Shown one piece after another: positions 1 to 7,588 of a DNA stretch of 12,878 nucleotides (its first letter is position 1; every line of letters starts with the position of its first letter). The notes below the pieces were generated by a model. That model was not told the origin of the DNA. It did not search any database and worked only from the letters and a program-made list of their open reading frames with translations. The stretch is from an uncultured Steroidobacter sp. GTDB lineage: Bacteria > Pseudomonadota > Gammaproteobacteria > Steroidobacterales > Steroidobacteraceae. Location: the NCBI RefSeq assembly GCF_937958065.1, contig NZ_CALFXI010000085.1, forward strand, positions 1-12,878, in the 5' to 3' direction. The translations under genes and the position numbers were made by a program.

Positions 1-92
<92 letters not shown>

Positions 93-104
93 GGGTGGTG
101 TTGG

Positions 105-1310
105 TCAACCTTCGGCGGCGCGGCGGCCGTCTTTCGCTGCGGCCGGGGTTTGAGCGGCCTGCTGACTGGCCAGCCGCTGGTGGATCATGGCGGTGAACTT
201 GCTGAACAGCTGGCCCACGTCCTGCGGACCCGGGCTCGCTTCGGGATGGCCCTGGAAGCTGAAGGCCGGGCGGTCGGTGCGCTCGATGCCTTGCAGCGAA
301 CCGTCGAACAGCGACTTGTGAGTCACCTTCACGTTCGGGCCGAGCGTGCTCTCGTCGACCGCGAAGCCGTGGTTCTGGCTGGAGATCAGCACGCGGCCGG
401 ACGCGAGGTCCTGCACCGGGTGATTGGCGCCGTGATGGCCGAATTTCATCTTCACGGTCTTCGCATCGCTCGCCAGGCCCAGCAATTGATGGCCGAGACA
501 AATCCCGAACACCGGAATGTCGGTCTCGAGGAATTTCCTGATCGCTTCGATCGCGTAGGTGCACGGCTCCGGATCGCCGGGGCCGTTGGACAGGAAAATG
601 CCGTCCGGATTCATCGCGAGGACTTTTTCCGCCGGCGTCTGCGCAGGCACGACCGTCACGCGACAGCCGTGGTCCGCGAGGCAACGCAGAATGTTCCGCT
701 TGATGCCGAAGTCGTACGCGACCACGTGCACGCGCTGTCCCGGACGTGACTTCGGTCCGGTGTGGTCGCCCCAGTTGGTGCCTTCGTTCCATTGATACAC
801 GCGCTTGGTGGACACGACCTTCGCCAGGTCCATGCCCTTCAAACCGGGGAACTTGCGCGCGGCGTGCACCGCGGCCGTCGCATCGACCTTCTCGCCGGTC
901 ATGATGCAGCCGGCCAGCGCGCCCTTCTCTCTGAGGATGCGCGTCAGCTTGCGAGTGTCGATGTCGGCGATGGCGACGATCTTGCCGCGCTGGAGAAAGC
1001 TCTCCAGGGATTCAGAGGCGCGCCAGTTGGAATGAGTGGCCGGCAAATCGCGAATGATCAGACCTGCCGCGTACACCGATGCCGCTTCCAGGTCTTCCGG
1101 ATTGGTGCCGGTGTTGCCGATGTGCGGATAGGTGAGAGTAACAATCTGTCTGCAATAGGACGGGTCAGTGAGAATTTCCTGATAGCCCGTCATGGCGGTG
1201 TTGAACACCACCTCGCCCGTCGTGTTGCCTTTGGCTCCAATGGATCGGCCGTGAAAAACGGTGCCGTCCTCCAGAGCCAGTACAGCGGCCACGTGTTGGC
1301 TGTGGTTCAT
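105..1310 (-). CDS. carA: Carbamoyl-phosphate synthase small (glutaminase) subunit
   Basis: CarA hydrolyses glutamine and passes ammonia to CarB. The 401-aa product has the N-terminal CPSase small-subunit domain (about 5-150, with TGYQEILTDPSY near 41-52 and DIDTRKLTR near 117-124). A class I glutamine amidotransferase domain follows (about 195-380): oxyanion-loop NGPGDP at 242-247, nucleophile Cys271 in GICLGHQ, and His355/Glu357 in QGHPEASPGP. All three triad residues are present. The frame is open to a GTG at 1340. I choose the ATG at 1310 because GGGAG sits 6 nt upstream and the N-terminus then fits the family; the GTG has no ribosome site. A roughly 20-residue Ala/Gln-rich tail follows the point where E. 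coli CarA (382 aa) ends. dapB lies 249 bp upstream in the same direction, a pairing also known from Pseudomonas. Confidence 0.96.
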   Translation of the reverse strand: MNHSQHVAAVLALEDGTVFHGRSIGAKGNTTGEVVFNTAMTGYQEILTDPSYCRQIVTLTYPHIGNTGTNPEDLEAASVYAAGLIIRDLPATHSNWRASESLESFLQRGKIVAIADIDTRKLTRILREKGALAGCIMTGEKVDATAAVHAARKFPGLKGMDLAKVVSTKRVYQWNEGTNWGDHTGPKSRPGQRVHVVAYDFGIKRNILRCLADHGCRVTVVPAQTPAEKVLAMNPDGIFLSNGPGDPEPCTYAIEAIRKFLETDIPVFGICLGHQLLGLASDAKTVKMKFGHHGANHPVQDLASGRVLISSQNHGFAVDESTLGPNVKVTHKSLFDGSLQGIERTDRPAFSFQGHPEASPGPQDVGQLFSKFTAMIHQRLASQQAAQTPAAAKDGRRAAEG

Positions 1311-1413
1311 GTAGCTCCCGATGTCAGCTGTTTCAGACACGCATGCGGAAGACGAGATGGGCGCCTAAGGCCCTATCCCGCCACAAGTGTTTTCACCGCG
1401 TGCTGAAGACGGC

Positions 1414-1442
1414 AGTGTACGCGAGTCGTCCGGGTGATGAAA
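1414..1442 (-). promoter_or_regulatory. Possible carA promoter
   Basis: On the minus strand a TACACT hexamer (1414-1419) lies about 104 nt upstream of the chosen carA start, with TTTCAT 17 bp further upstream (1437-1442). The -10 agrees with the sigma70 consensus at four of six positions, but the -35 is poor. The 249-bp dapB-carA spacing makes a carA promoter likely somewhere here. This exact assignment is weak, and I saw no clear ArgR or PurR operator. Confidence 0.25.
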
Positions 1443-1479
1443 GCGAAACGCGCATCGTCACCCCCGCCGGCTTCAGAGG

Positions 1480-1502
1480 GGACGGATCTAATAAATCCGT
1501 CC
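1480..1502. repeat. Perfect 8-bp inverted repeat in dapB-carA gap
   Basis: GGACGGAT at 1480-1487 is mirrored by ATCCGTCC at 1495-1502, separated by 7 nt (CTAATAA). In the minus-strand transcript it would form an 8-bp stem with a UUAUUAG loop, 57 nt after the dapB stop. No U-tract follows, so it is not a classical intrinsic terminator. It could be an mRNA 3'-end stabiliser, part of a factor-dependent terminator, or an operator upstream of carA. Confidence 0.55.
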
Positions 1503-1559
1503 GCCCGGATCGCAGGCCAGGGTTGGGCAGGCTGGCGTGTTTTAAAGGGCCGCGCCGGT

Positions 1560-2372
1560 CTAAAAACCGAGCACGTCCTGCATCGAGTACAGGCCCGGCG
1601 ATTTGCCGACCAGCCACTGCGCCGCTTTGACCGCGCCTCGAGCGAACGCGAGCCGATCGCTGGCGCGATGGGTGAGCTCGATCCGCTCGCCGATGCCGGC
1701 GAAGGTCACGGTGTGATCGCCGACCACATCGCCGCCCCGGAATACCGAGAACCCGATCGAGCCGCGCTGCCGGGCGCCGGTATTGCCATGACGGGAATAT
1801 TCGGCCGCGTCTGACAATTTGACATCGCGCCCGTCCGCCGCGGCTGCGCCGAGCGCCAGCGCCGTCCCGGAAGGCGCATCTTTCTTGTTGCGGTGATGCG
1901 CTTCGAACACTTCGATGTCGTAATCGGCGTCGAGCTTGCTCGCCGCCAGCTCGACCAGCTTGAGCAGCAGATTCACGCCCAGGCTCATGTTCGGCGCCAT
2001 CACGATGGGAATGGATTGGGCCGCGGCCGCGATCTGGGCTCGCACCGCTTCGCTGTGGCCGGTCGTGCCGATGACGACCGGACACCTGGCCGCGACGCAG
2101 GCGGCGAGATTCGCCGCGGTCGCTTCGGGTAATGTGAAATCGATGGCCACCTGGGCATTGCGCAACGCAACTGCCGGATCGGCTTCGACTGTCACATCGC
2201 GCCTGGTGCTCCCGGTGGCATCGCCTGCGTCCTTACCGAGCCAACGACTGTTCGCCGAGGCCGTCGCGCCGCTGAGCTGCGCGCCAGCCGCTTCATCGAT
2301 CGCTGTCACCAGCGCACGGCCCATCCGGCCGCTGACGCCGAGCACGGCGATCTGCAATGAGTGTTCCGCCAT
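1560..2372 (-). CDS. dapB: 4-hydroxy-tetrahydrodipicolinate reductase
   Basis: DapB reduces 4-hydroxy-tetrahydrodipicolinate with NAD(P)H in the diaminopimelate/lysine pathway, supplying cell-wall peptide and lysine. The 270-aa length matches the family (273 in E. coli). The N-terminal Rossmann fold shows GVSGRMGRAL at 12-21. DFTLPEA near 78, GTTG at 102-105 and APNMSLGVN at 126-134 follow. The substrate site EAHHRNKKDAPSGTAL starts at 157, placing His159, His160 and Lys163 at the E. coli positions. The start ATG is 8 nt after the dnaJ stop, so dapB is probably read through from dnaJ; the ribosome site is weak, again suggesting coupling. Joining a lysine-pathway gene to the chaperone operon is unlike E. 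coli, where dapB-carAB and dnaKJ are separate loci. Confidence 0.97.
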   Translation of the reverse strand: MAEHSLQIAVLGVSGRMGRALVTAIDEAAGAQLSGATASANSRWLGKDAGDATGSTRRDVTVEADPAVALRNAQVAIDFTLPEATAANLAACVAARCPVVIGTTGHSEAVRAQIAAAAQSIPIVMAPNMSLGVNLLLKLVELAASKLDADYDIEVFEAHHRNKKDAPSGTALALGAAAADGRDVKLSDAAEYSRHGNTGARQRGSIGFSVFRGGDVVGDHTVTFAGIGERIELTHRASDRLAFARGAVKAAQWLVGKSPGLYSMQDVLGF

Positions 2373-2380
2373 CGGTCTGA

Positions 2381-3511
2381 TCAGCTTCTGATGGTGTCGA
2401 AGAAACGTTTCACGCCGTCCAGCCAGGTGCTTTCACGCGGGCTGTGATTGCGCTTGCTGTCGTGCATGGACGCGTCGAAGGCACGCAGCAGCTCTTTCTG
2501 CTCTTCGGTGAGATTGACCGGTGTCTCGACCACGACGCGACAGAACAAGTCTCCGGTCGCTCCGCCGCGCACCGGTTTGACACCCTTCTCGCGCAGACGG
2601 AAAACGCGGCCGGACTGAGTTTCTCCCGGCACTTTCAATTCGACATTGCCGCCGAGCGTGGGCACTTCGACGGTGCCGCCGAGCGTGGCGGTGGCGAAGC
2701 TCACCGGCACCTCGCAGGACAGATGGCTGCCGTCGCGCTCGAAAATCGGATGTTCTTTGACACGGATCTCGACATACAGATCGCCCGGCGGTCCGCCGTT
2801 GCGGCCGGCCTCGCCCTCGCCGGTCAGACGAATGCGATCGCCGTTGTCGACGCCCTGCGGCACCTTGATGTTGAGGGTCTTCTTTTTGCGCAGCCGGCCC
2901 TGCCCCAGGCAGGAATCGCACGGCTGACTGATGATCTGGCCGCGGCCTTTGCAGCGCGGACAGGTCTGCTGAACCGCGAAGAAACCCTGCTGCATCCGAA
3001 CCTGGCCCACGCCATTACAGGTATCGCAGGTGACCGGCTTCGAGCCGGGCGCGGCGCCCGAGCCATGACACGGCTCGCACTCGGCGAGGGTCGTGAATTC
3101 GATATCCGCGGAATGGCCGAACACGGCCTGCTCCAGATCCAGCTCCAGGTCGTAGCGCAGGTCGGCGCCACGAAATACCTGCTGACGGCCACCGCGCCGG
3201 CCGCCGCCGAAAATGTCACCAAACACATCGCCGAAGATGTCGCTGAACGCATCGGAGGCGCTGAAGCCCGCGCCGCCGCCACGAGCCGCCAGGCCGTCGT
3301 GACCGTGCTGATCGTAGATGGCGCGCCGCTGCGCGTCGGTCAGCACTTCATAAGCTTCCTTGCACTCCTTGAATTTCTCTTCGGCTTCCGCGTCGTTGGG
3401 ATTGCGATCGGGGTGGTACTTCATCGCCAGACGGCGATAAGCCTTCTTGATCTCGGCCTCCGTGGCCGTGCGGGCTACATCGAGCACCTTGTAGTAGTCG
3501 CGCTTGGACAT
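2381..3511 (-). CDS. dnaJ: Co-chaperone DnaJ (Hsp40)
   Basis: DnaJ delivers unfolded clients to DnaK and stimulates its ATPase. From the chosen start the protein is 376 aa, the same as E. coli DnaJ. Domains in order: J domain 1-70 with His33-Pro34-Asp35; Gly/Phe-rich linker about 72-110 with three DIFGDVFGDIFGG-like repeats; zinc domain with four CxxCxGxG motifs at Cys145/148, Cys162/165, Cys184/187 and Cys198/201; then the C-terminal substrate-binding and dimer domains. The frame extends to a TTG at 3529, but the family N-terminus (xSKRDYYKVL) begins at the ATG at 3511. Its ribosome site is poor; the best is GGGG about 11 nt upstream. It is separated from dnaK by 127 nt that hold a terminator hairpin and a REP-like palindrome, so its expression may be lower than that of dnaK. 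Confidence 0.97.
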   Translation of the reverse strand: MSKRDYYKVLDVARTATEAEIKKAYRRLAMKYHPDRNPNDAEAEEKFKECKEAYEVLTDAQRRAIYDQHGHDGLAARGGGAGFSASDAFSDIFGDVFGDIFGGGRRGGRQQVFRGADLRYDLELDLEQAVFGHSADIEFTTLAECEPCHGSGAAPGSKPVTCDTCNGVGQVRMQQGFFAVQQTCPRCKGRGQIISQPCDSCLGQGRLRKKKTLNIKVPQGVDNGDRIRLTGEGEAGRNGGPPGDLYVEIRVKEHPIFERDGSHLSCEVPVSFATATLGGTVEVPTLGGNVELKVPGETQSGRVFRLREKGVKPVRGGATGDLFCRVVVETPVNLTEEQKELLRAFDASMHDSKRNHSPRESTWLDGVKRFFDTIRS

Positions 3512-3544
3512 TCGAGGAAACAACCCCAACCAGAGATGGCCGCA

Positions 3545-3568
3545 TGATGCCTGCGTGCGCCGGCATCA
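3545..3568. repeat. REP-like palindrome between dnaK and dnaJ
   Basis: TGATGCCTGCG at 3545-3555 pairs with CGCCGGCATCA at 3558-3568, with one mismatch and a 2-nt centre. The GATGCCGGCG...CATC core resembles the widespread REP palindromes whose spurious translation reads like MPAHAGI. Only one copy lies in the window, so membership of a dispersed family cannot be shown here. It sits 33 nt upstream of the dnaJ start. Confidence 0.5.
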
Positions 3569-3587
3569 CGCCACCTGAAACCCATCC

Positions 3588-3630
3588 AGAACAAAAGCGG
3601 GCCCGGCGGACATGCATTCCGCCGGGCCCG
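3588..3630 (-). terminator. Intrinsic terminator after dnaK
   Basis: A perfect 13-bp GC-rich stem (3618-3630 with 3598-3610, loop 3611-3617 ATGCATG in the transcript) begins 8 nt after the dnaK stop. In the minus-strand RNA it is followed by CUUUUGUUCU. This is a strong stem plus an interrupted U-tract. Because dnaJ follows in the same direction, it probably acts as a partial terminator or a processing/stability element that sets the DnaK:DnaJ ratio. Confidence 0.85.
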
Positions 3631-3638
3631 TGTTGCAC

Positions 3639-5564
3639 TTACTTCTTCTTGTCTTTGACTTCTTCGAACTCGGCGTCGAGCACATCCTCGTTGCCGCCGG
3701 CGGCGCCGCCGCCAGCTGCGCCCTGCGGGCCCGCTCCCGGAGCCGCGCCGGCTTCAGCCGACTGCTGCGCCAGGGCCGCCGCCAGACGGCTCACTTCGGC
3801 AGCCTTCTTCTCGATAACGTCCTTGTCGTCCTCGCTCAGCGCGCGCTTCAGATCCGACACGGCATTTTCGATGTTGGCGCGATCGGCGGGCGGAACCTTC
3901 TCGCCCAGATCCTTCAGCGTCTTCTCCGTGCCGTGCACCAGCGCGTCGGCCTTGTTGCGCGCCTCGACCAGCTCGCGGAACTTGCGATCTTCCTCGGCGT
4001 GCGCCTCGGCGTCCTTGACCATGCGCTTGATCTCCTCCTCGTTCAGACCCGAAGAGGCCTTGATGACGATCTTCTGCTCCTTGCCGGTGGCCTTGTCCCG
4101 CGCCGACACGTTCAGGATGCCGTTGGCATCGATGTCGAACGTGACTTCGATCTGCGGCATGCCACGCGGCGCCGGCGGAATGCCTTCCAGGTTGAACTGG
4201 CCGAGCGACTTGTTGTCGTGCGCGCGCTGACGCTCACCTTGCAGCACGTGAATGGTCACGGCGCTCTGGTTGTCGTCGGCGGTCGAGAAGGTCTGATTCG
4301 CCTTGGTGGGAATCGTGGTGTTCTTCTCGATCAGCTTGGTCATCACGCCGCCGAGCGTCTCGATACCGAGCGACAGCGGCGTCACGTCGAGCAGCAGCAC
4401 GTCCTTCACTTCGCCGGACAGCACGCCGCCCTGAATCGCGGCACCCACGGCCACGGCTTCGTCGGGGTTCACGTCCTTGCGCGGCTCCTGGCCGAAGAAA
4501 TCCTTCACCGCCTTCTGCACCAGCGGCATGCGGGTCTGGCCGCCGACCAGGATCACTTCGGAAATGTCCTTGATCGACAGGCCCGCGTCCTTGAGCGCGA
4601 TCCGGCACGGCTCGACCGTCTTCTGCACCAGGTCCTCGACCAGCGACTCGAGCTTGGCGCGAGTCAGCTTGATGTTGAGGTGCTTCGGACCGGACGCATC
4701 GGCCGTGATGTACGGCAGGTTGATTTCGGTCTGCTGGCTCGAGGACAGCTCGATCTTGGCCTTTTCGGCGGCTTCCTTCAGACGCTGCATGGCGAGCGGA
4801 TCACGACGCACGTCGACGCCGCTTTCCTTCTTGAACTCCTCGCCCAGGTAATCGATGACGCGCTTGTCGAAGTCCTCGCCGCCGAGGAACGTATCGCCGT
4901 TGGTCGCGAGCACTTCGAACTGACGCTCGCCGTCGACGTCGGCTACCTCGATGATGGACACGTCGAACGTGCCGCCGCCCAGGTCATACACCGCGATCTT
5001 GCGATCGCCGCCCTGCTTGTCGAGGCCATAGGCCAGCGCGGCCGCGGTCGGCTCGTTGATGATGCGCTTGACGTTCAGACCGGCGATGCGGCCGGCGTCC
5101 TTGGTCGCCTGGCGCTGCGAGTCGTTGAAGTAGGCGGGCACCGTGATGACGGCCTCGGTGACCGTGGTGCCGAGGAAGTCCTCGGCGGTCTTCTTCATCT
5201 TCATGAGCACGCGCGCGGAGATTTCCTGCGGCGCCATCTTCTTGCCCTGCACTTCCACCCAGGCGTCGCCGTTGTCGGCCTTGGCGATCTTGTACGGCAC
5301 CATGTCGACGTCCTTCTGGACCACGGCGTCGTCGAAGCGACGGCCGATCAGGCGCTTGATCGCGAACAGGGTGTTCTGCGGATTGGTCACCGCCTGGCGC
5401 TTGGCCGACTGGCCGACCAGCACTTCATTGTCCTTGGTGAACGCCACGATCGACGGCGTGGTGCGATCTCCTTCGCTGTTTTCGATCACGCGCGGCTTGC
5501 CGCCATCCATGATCGCGACGCACGAATTGGTCGTGCCCAGGTCGATGCCGATGACTTTGCTCAT
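3639..5564 (-). CDS. dnaK: Molecular chaperone DnaK (Hsp70)
   Basis: DnaK is the ATP-driven cytoplasmic Hsp70 that binds exposed hydrophobic peptides; DnaJ and GrpE regulate its cycle. The 641-aa product (E. coli 638) has the ATPase domain 1-386: phosphate-1 GIDLGTTNS at 6-14, phosphate-2 DLGGGTFDVSI at 194-204 with autophosphorylation Thr199, and the VILVGGQTRMP adenosine site at 337-347. The conserved linker KDVLLLDVTP (387-396), the peptide-binding domain and the helical lid follow. A Gly/Ala-rich segment then leads to the C-terminal EFEEVKDKKK tail. Start ATG 5564 has AGGAG 10 nt upstream. grpE lies 166 bp upstream, enough room for an internal promoter. Codon bias on this strand leaves a very long spurious open frame on the opposite strand. 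Confidence 0.99.
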   Translation of the reverse strand: MSKVIGIDLGTTNSCVAIMDGGKPRVIENSEGDRTTPSIVAFTKDNEVLVGQSAKRQAVTNPQNTLFAIKRLIGRRFDDAVVQKDVDMVPYKIAKADNGDAWVEVQGKKMAPQEISARVLMKMKKTAEDFLGTTVTEAVITVPAYFNDSQRQATKDAGRIAGLNVKRIINEPTAAALAYGLDKQGGDRKIAVYDLGGGTFDVSIIEVADVDGERQFEVLATNGDTFLGGEDFDKRVIDYLGEEFKKESGVDVRRDPLAMQRLKEAAEKAKIELSSSQQTEINLPYITADASGPKHLNIKLTRAKLESLVEDLVQKTVEPCRIALKDAGLSIKDISEVILVGGQTRMPLVQKAVKDFFGQEPRKDVNPDEAVAVGAAIQGGVLSGEVKDVLLLDVTPLSLGIETLGGVMTKLIEKNTTIPTKANQTFSTADDNQSAVTIHVLQGERQRAHDNKSLGQFNLEGIPPAPRGMPQIEVTFDIDANGILNVSARDKATGKEQKIVIKASSGLNEEEIKRMVKDAEAHAEEDRKFRELVEARNKADALVHGTEKTLKDLGEKVPPADRANIENAVSDLKRALSEDDKDVIEKKAAEVSRLAAALAQQSAEAGAAPGAGPQGAAGGGAAGGNEDVLDAEFEEVKDKKK

Positions 5565-5698
5565 GGCCCAATGTCTCCTGCAAATACTTCGTTAATAGTT
5601 AGGTTCGAAATCGATGACGTCGGTAACTCTGGCGGGCCGGTCCTGCGTCCTGCGCTCCCGGCATCGGGGCATCCTGCCCGGCAGCCGTCTTGTCGCGA

Positions 5699-5727
5699 TA
5701 TCTGCGGATCGTGCTGACGTTTACAAG
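5699..5727 (-). promoter_or_regulatory. Weak sigma32-like promoter candidate upstream of dnaK
   Basis: Just after the grpE stop the minus strand reads CTTGTAA (5721-5727), close to the heat-shock -35 consensus CTTGAAA. CCGCAGATA (5699-5707) follows 13 nt later and is a poor relative of the -10 CCCCATnTA. The 166-bp gap suggests dnaK may have its own promoter. The match is too degenerate to be more than a candidate, and no CIRCE inverted repeat is present. Confidence 0.2.
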
Positions 5728-5730
5728 TCC

Positions 5731-6255
5731 TTACGGAGCTTTTGCCACAATCACGCGGGCCGGGCGCAGCAGCCGGCCGTTCAGCGCATAGCCCTTCTGG
5801 ACCACCTGGGTGACGCTGTCCGGCACATGCTCGGCCGAGGGCTGCACGGCCATGGCTTCGTGCTGCTCCGGATTGAACGGCTCGCCGAGCGGGTCGATCT
5901 CGGTCAGGCCGTTCTTCTCGAACGCCTTGGCCAGCAGTTTCAGGGTGGCTTCGGTACCGGCGCGCAGCGTCTGCGGGTCGCCGGCCGCGACCAGGCCGAG
6001 CTCCAGGCTGTCCTTCACCCCGATCAGATCGTTGGCGAAGCGGTCCACGGCGTATTTGTGGGCCTGCTCTACATCCCGGGACGCACGCTTGCGAATATTT
6101 TCCATCTCGGCGAGCGCGCGCATGTACAGATCGCGGCTCTCCAGCGCGCGGGCTTCCGCGGCCTGCAGCGCGGCCTGGAGGTCGACCTCGCCACCTTCCC
6201 CTGCCGGGGCGCCATTGCTGCCGGGCGGGCGATCCTGCTCGTTGGGCGTGCTCAT
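5731..6255 (-). CDS. grpE: Nucleotide exchange factor GrpE
   Basis: GrpE releases ADP from DnaK and acts as a thermosensor of the chaperone cycle. The product is 174 aa. It has a disordered Pro/Gly-rich N-terminus (1-22) and a long helix (about 25-80) with the family core RALAEMENIRKRASRD (46-61). A helical segment and the C-terminal beta-wing follow, with FNPEQHEAMAV at 127-137, VVQKGYALNGRLLRPARV at 151-168 and the ending IVAKAP. The open frame extends about 100 codons upstream, but that part is not GrpE-like. The ATG at 6255 is preceded by AGGAG 10 nt away. hrcA lies 158 bp upstream in the same direction. The untranslated leader contains a strong hairpin and a U-run able to pair with the ribosome site (see separate entries). 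Confidence 0.97.
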   Translation of the reverse strand: MSTPNEQDRPPGSNGAPAGEGGEVDLQAALQAAEARALESRDLYMRALAEMENIRKRASRDVEQAHKYAVDRFANDLIGVKDSLELGLVAAGDPQTLRAGTEATLKLLAKAFEKNGLTEIDPLGEPFNPEQHEAMAVQPSAEHVPDSVTQVVQKGYALNGRLLRPARVIVAKAP

Positions 6256-6264
6256 GAATCTGAT

Positions 6265-6284
6265 TCTCCTCATCGCAAAAAGGA
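6265..6284 (-). promoter_or_regulatory. Possible SD-sequestering stem (FourU-like) before grpE
   Basis: In the minus-strand RNA, UCCUUUUU (6277-6284) lies 5 nt upstream of GAGGAGA (6265-6271), which contains the grpE ribosome site. UCCUU can pair with GAGGA through an 8-nt loop (five pairs including one U-G). Alternatively CUUUUU can pair with GAGGAG through a 5-nt loop. A run of U facing AGGA is the hallmark of FourU RNA thermometers. The stem is short, so this is a suggestion only. Confidence 0.3.
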
Positions 6285-6290
6285 CTCGTC

Positions 6291-6315
6291 CCCGGCCCGG
6301 CGGCACCGGGTCGGG
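6291..6315 (-). repeat. GC-rich hairpin in hrcA-grpE gap
   Basis: The minus-strand transcript can form a 10-position stem between CCCGACCCGG (6306-6315) and CCGGGCCGGG (6291-6300), with one A-C mismatch and a 5-nt loop. U5 follows 9 nt later, too far for a standard intrinsic terminator. The stem may act as an attenuator or processing site between hrcA and grpE. Confidence 0.5.
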
Positions 6316-6413
6316 ACGGCGGTTTCTTGAAGGGGCGGCATTCTGCCTGAACAGGCGGCCGACCTCATGCCTGACCTCTCCCGGGGACAGGTCGGCGCGA
6401 CGGGAATGGCGGC

Positions 6414-7475
6414 TCAGGCGCGCGAATTCAAGGCGGAGCCGAGCAGCTTTGCGGTGATATCGACGATAGGGATGATGCGCTCGTAGGCCATTCGCGTGGG
6501 CCCGATGACCCCCAGCACGCCGACCACTTCCTGGTCCAGGGTGTACGGGGCCGTGACCACGCTGCAATCGTCCAGGATGGTGTAGCCGGATTCCTGGCCG
6601 ATGAAGATCTGCACCCCGTCGGCCTTCAGGCTCAGATCCAGCAGGTGCAGGATGTCGCGCTGCTGCGTGAACGCCTCGAACAGGCGCCGCAGCTTCTCGA
6701 CGTTGGACAGCTCGGCGAAGCTCATCAGATTGGTTTCGCCCGCGATGACATATTCCATGCGGCCGCTGGTCGAGGACGGCATGACCACGTGCTGCGCCAG
6801 ATGAATGGCATCGAGCATCACCTGGTTCAGCGACTCGCGTGTTTCCTTCAGCTGATTGAGCAGGTGCTCGCGCACCGCGCTCAATTCCTTGCCGCCGAAT
6901 TCCTGATTCAAATAGTTCGACGCGCGCCGCAGCTCCTCGGCGCTGTAGTGACGCTCCAGCTGCACGATCCGGTTCTGCACTTCCCGGCCGTTCACGACCA
7001 TGATGACCAGCACCCGGTTGTCCGACAACGGCACGAATTCGATCTGACTGAGCGCCGAGTGGCTCTGCCGCGGCAACGTCACGACGCCCGCGAGCCTCGT
7101 CACGCTCGATAGCATCTGCGAGGCCGCGGCCACCAGGGCTTTGTGGTCGGCGGTGTGCTCGCCGAAGCGCGACTGGATGGCGGCGATCTTCTCGTCGTCC
7201 AGCGGCTGGTACTTGAGCAGCGTGTCGACGAAGAAGCGATAGCCCTTGTCGGTCGGCACGCGGCCCGCCGAGGTGTGGGGCGAGGTGACGAAGCCGAGCT
7301 CTTCCAGATCCGCCATCACGTTGCGGATGGTCGCCGCGCTCAGATTCAGCCCCATATCACGGGACAGAGTACGGGACCCGACGGGTTGCCCGTCGCGGAT
7401 GTAATGCTCCACCAGCAGCTTCAACAGCTGCTGCGAGCGTTCGTTCAGCGGTTCATCGTTCTGGGTCGACATCAT
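6414..7475 (-). CDS. hrcA: Heat-inducible transcription repressor HrcA
   Basis: HrcA is the repressor that binds CIRCE operators upstream of chaperone genes and depends on GroE for activity. The 353-aa protein has the N-terminal winged-helix domain (about 8-85), with helix-turn-helix stretch LSAATIRNVMADLEELGFV at 45-63 and the family wing SPHTSAGRVPTDKGYRFFVD at 65-84. The GAF-like domain with its insert and the dimerisation region follow, including DCSVVTAPY in the C-terminal third, ending IVDITAKLLGSALNSRA. Two adjacent ATG codons open the frame and I cannot choose between them. No strong ribosome site is visible. hrcA heads the grpE-dnaK-dnaJ cluster, as in Xanthomonas. Enterobacteria lack the gene, which helps place this organism. 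The upstream region has a good sigma70 promoter but no full CIRCE. Confidence 0.97.
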   Translation of the reverse strand: MMSTQNDEPLNERSQQLLKLLVEHYIRDGQPVGSRTLSRDMGLNLSAATIRNVMADLEELGFVTSPHTSAGRVPTDKGYRFFVDTLLKYQPLDDEKIAAIQSRFGEHTADHKALVAAASQMLSSVTRLAGVVTLPRQSHSALSQIEFVPLSDNRVLVIMVVNGREVQNRIVQLERHYSAEELRRASNYLNQEFGGKELSAVREHLLNQLKETRESLNQVMLDAIHLAQHVVMPSSTSGRMEYVIAGETNLMSFAELSNVEKLRRLFEAFTQQRDILHLLDLSLKADGVQIFIGQESGYTILDDCSVVTAPYTLDQEVVGVLGVIGPTRMAYERIIPIVDITAKLLGSALNSRA

Positions 7476-7588
7476 TCGCTTCGGGCGGCTTGGGATCGGG
7501 CGCTACGACCCGGCCGCATCTAAGACTCAAGCCTATGTGACAGAAGGCATTTTGCACCAGCTGCGCTGCAACGCCGATGGTCCAGGTG

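Noticed and set aside
2444..3547. A 367-codon plus-strand frame opposite dnaJ
   Set aside because: It lies fully antisense to a complete DnaJ, has low-complexity composition and shows no motif or ribosome site.
3612..5717. A 701-codon open frame on the plus strand opposite dnaK
   Set aside because: It is the antisense shadow of dnaK, a known artefact of codon bias in GC-rich hsp70 genes. Its translation is rich in His, Leu, Arg and Val with no recognisable domain, whereas the minus strand encodes a textbook DnaK.
6266..6290. GGACGAGTCC followed by TTTTT as an hrcA terminator
   Set aside because: The palindrome leaves a loop too small for more than three pairs, and the T-run abuts the grpE ribosome site. 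It is better treated as part of the grpE leader.
6256..6567. N-terminal extension of the grpE frame by about 100 codons
   Set aside because: The extension overlaps hrcA, reads as Arg/His/Pro-rich non-family sequence, and the internal ATG at 6255 has a good ribosome site.
7520..7550. CTTGAGT on the minus strand as a sigma32 -35 upstream of hrcA
   Set aside because: No CCCCATnT-like element follows within 11-17 bp. The TTGACA/TAGCTT pair further upstream is stronger.
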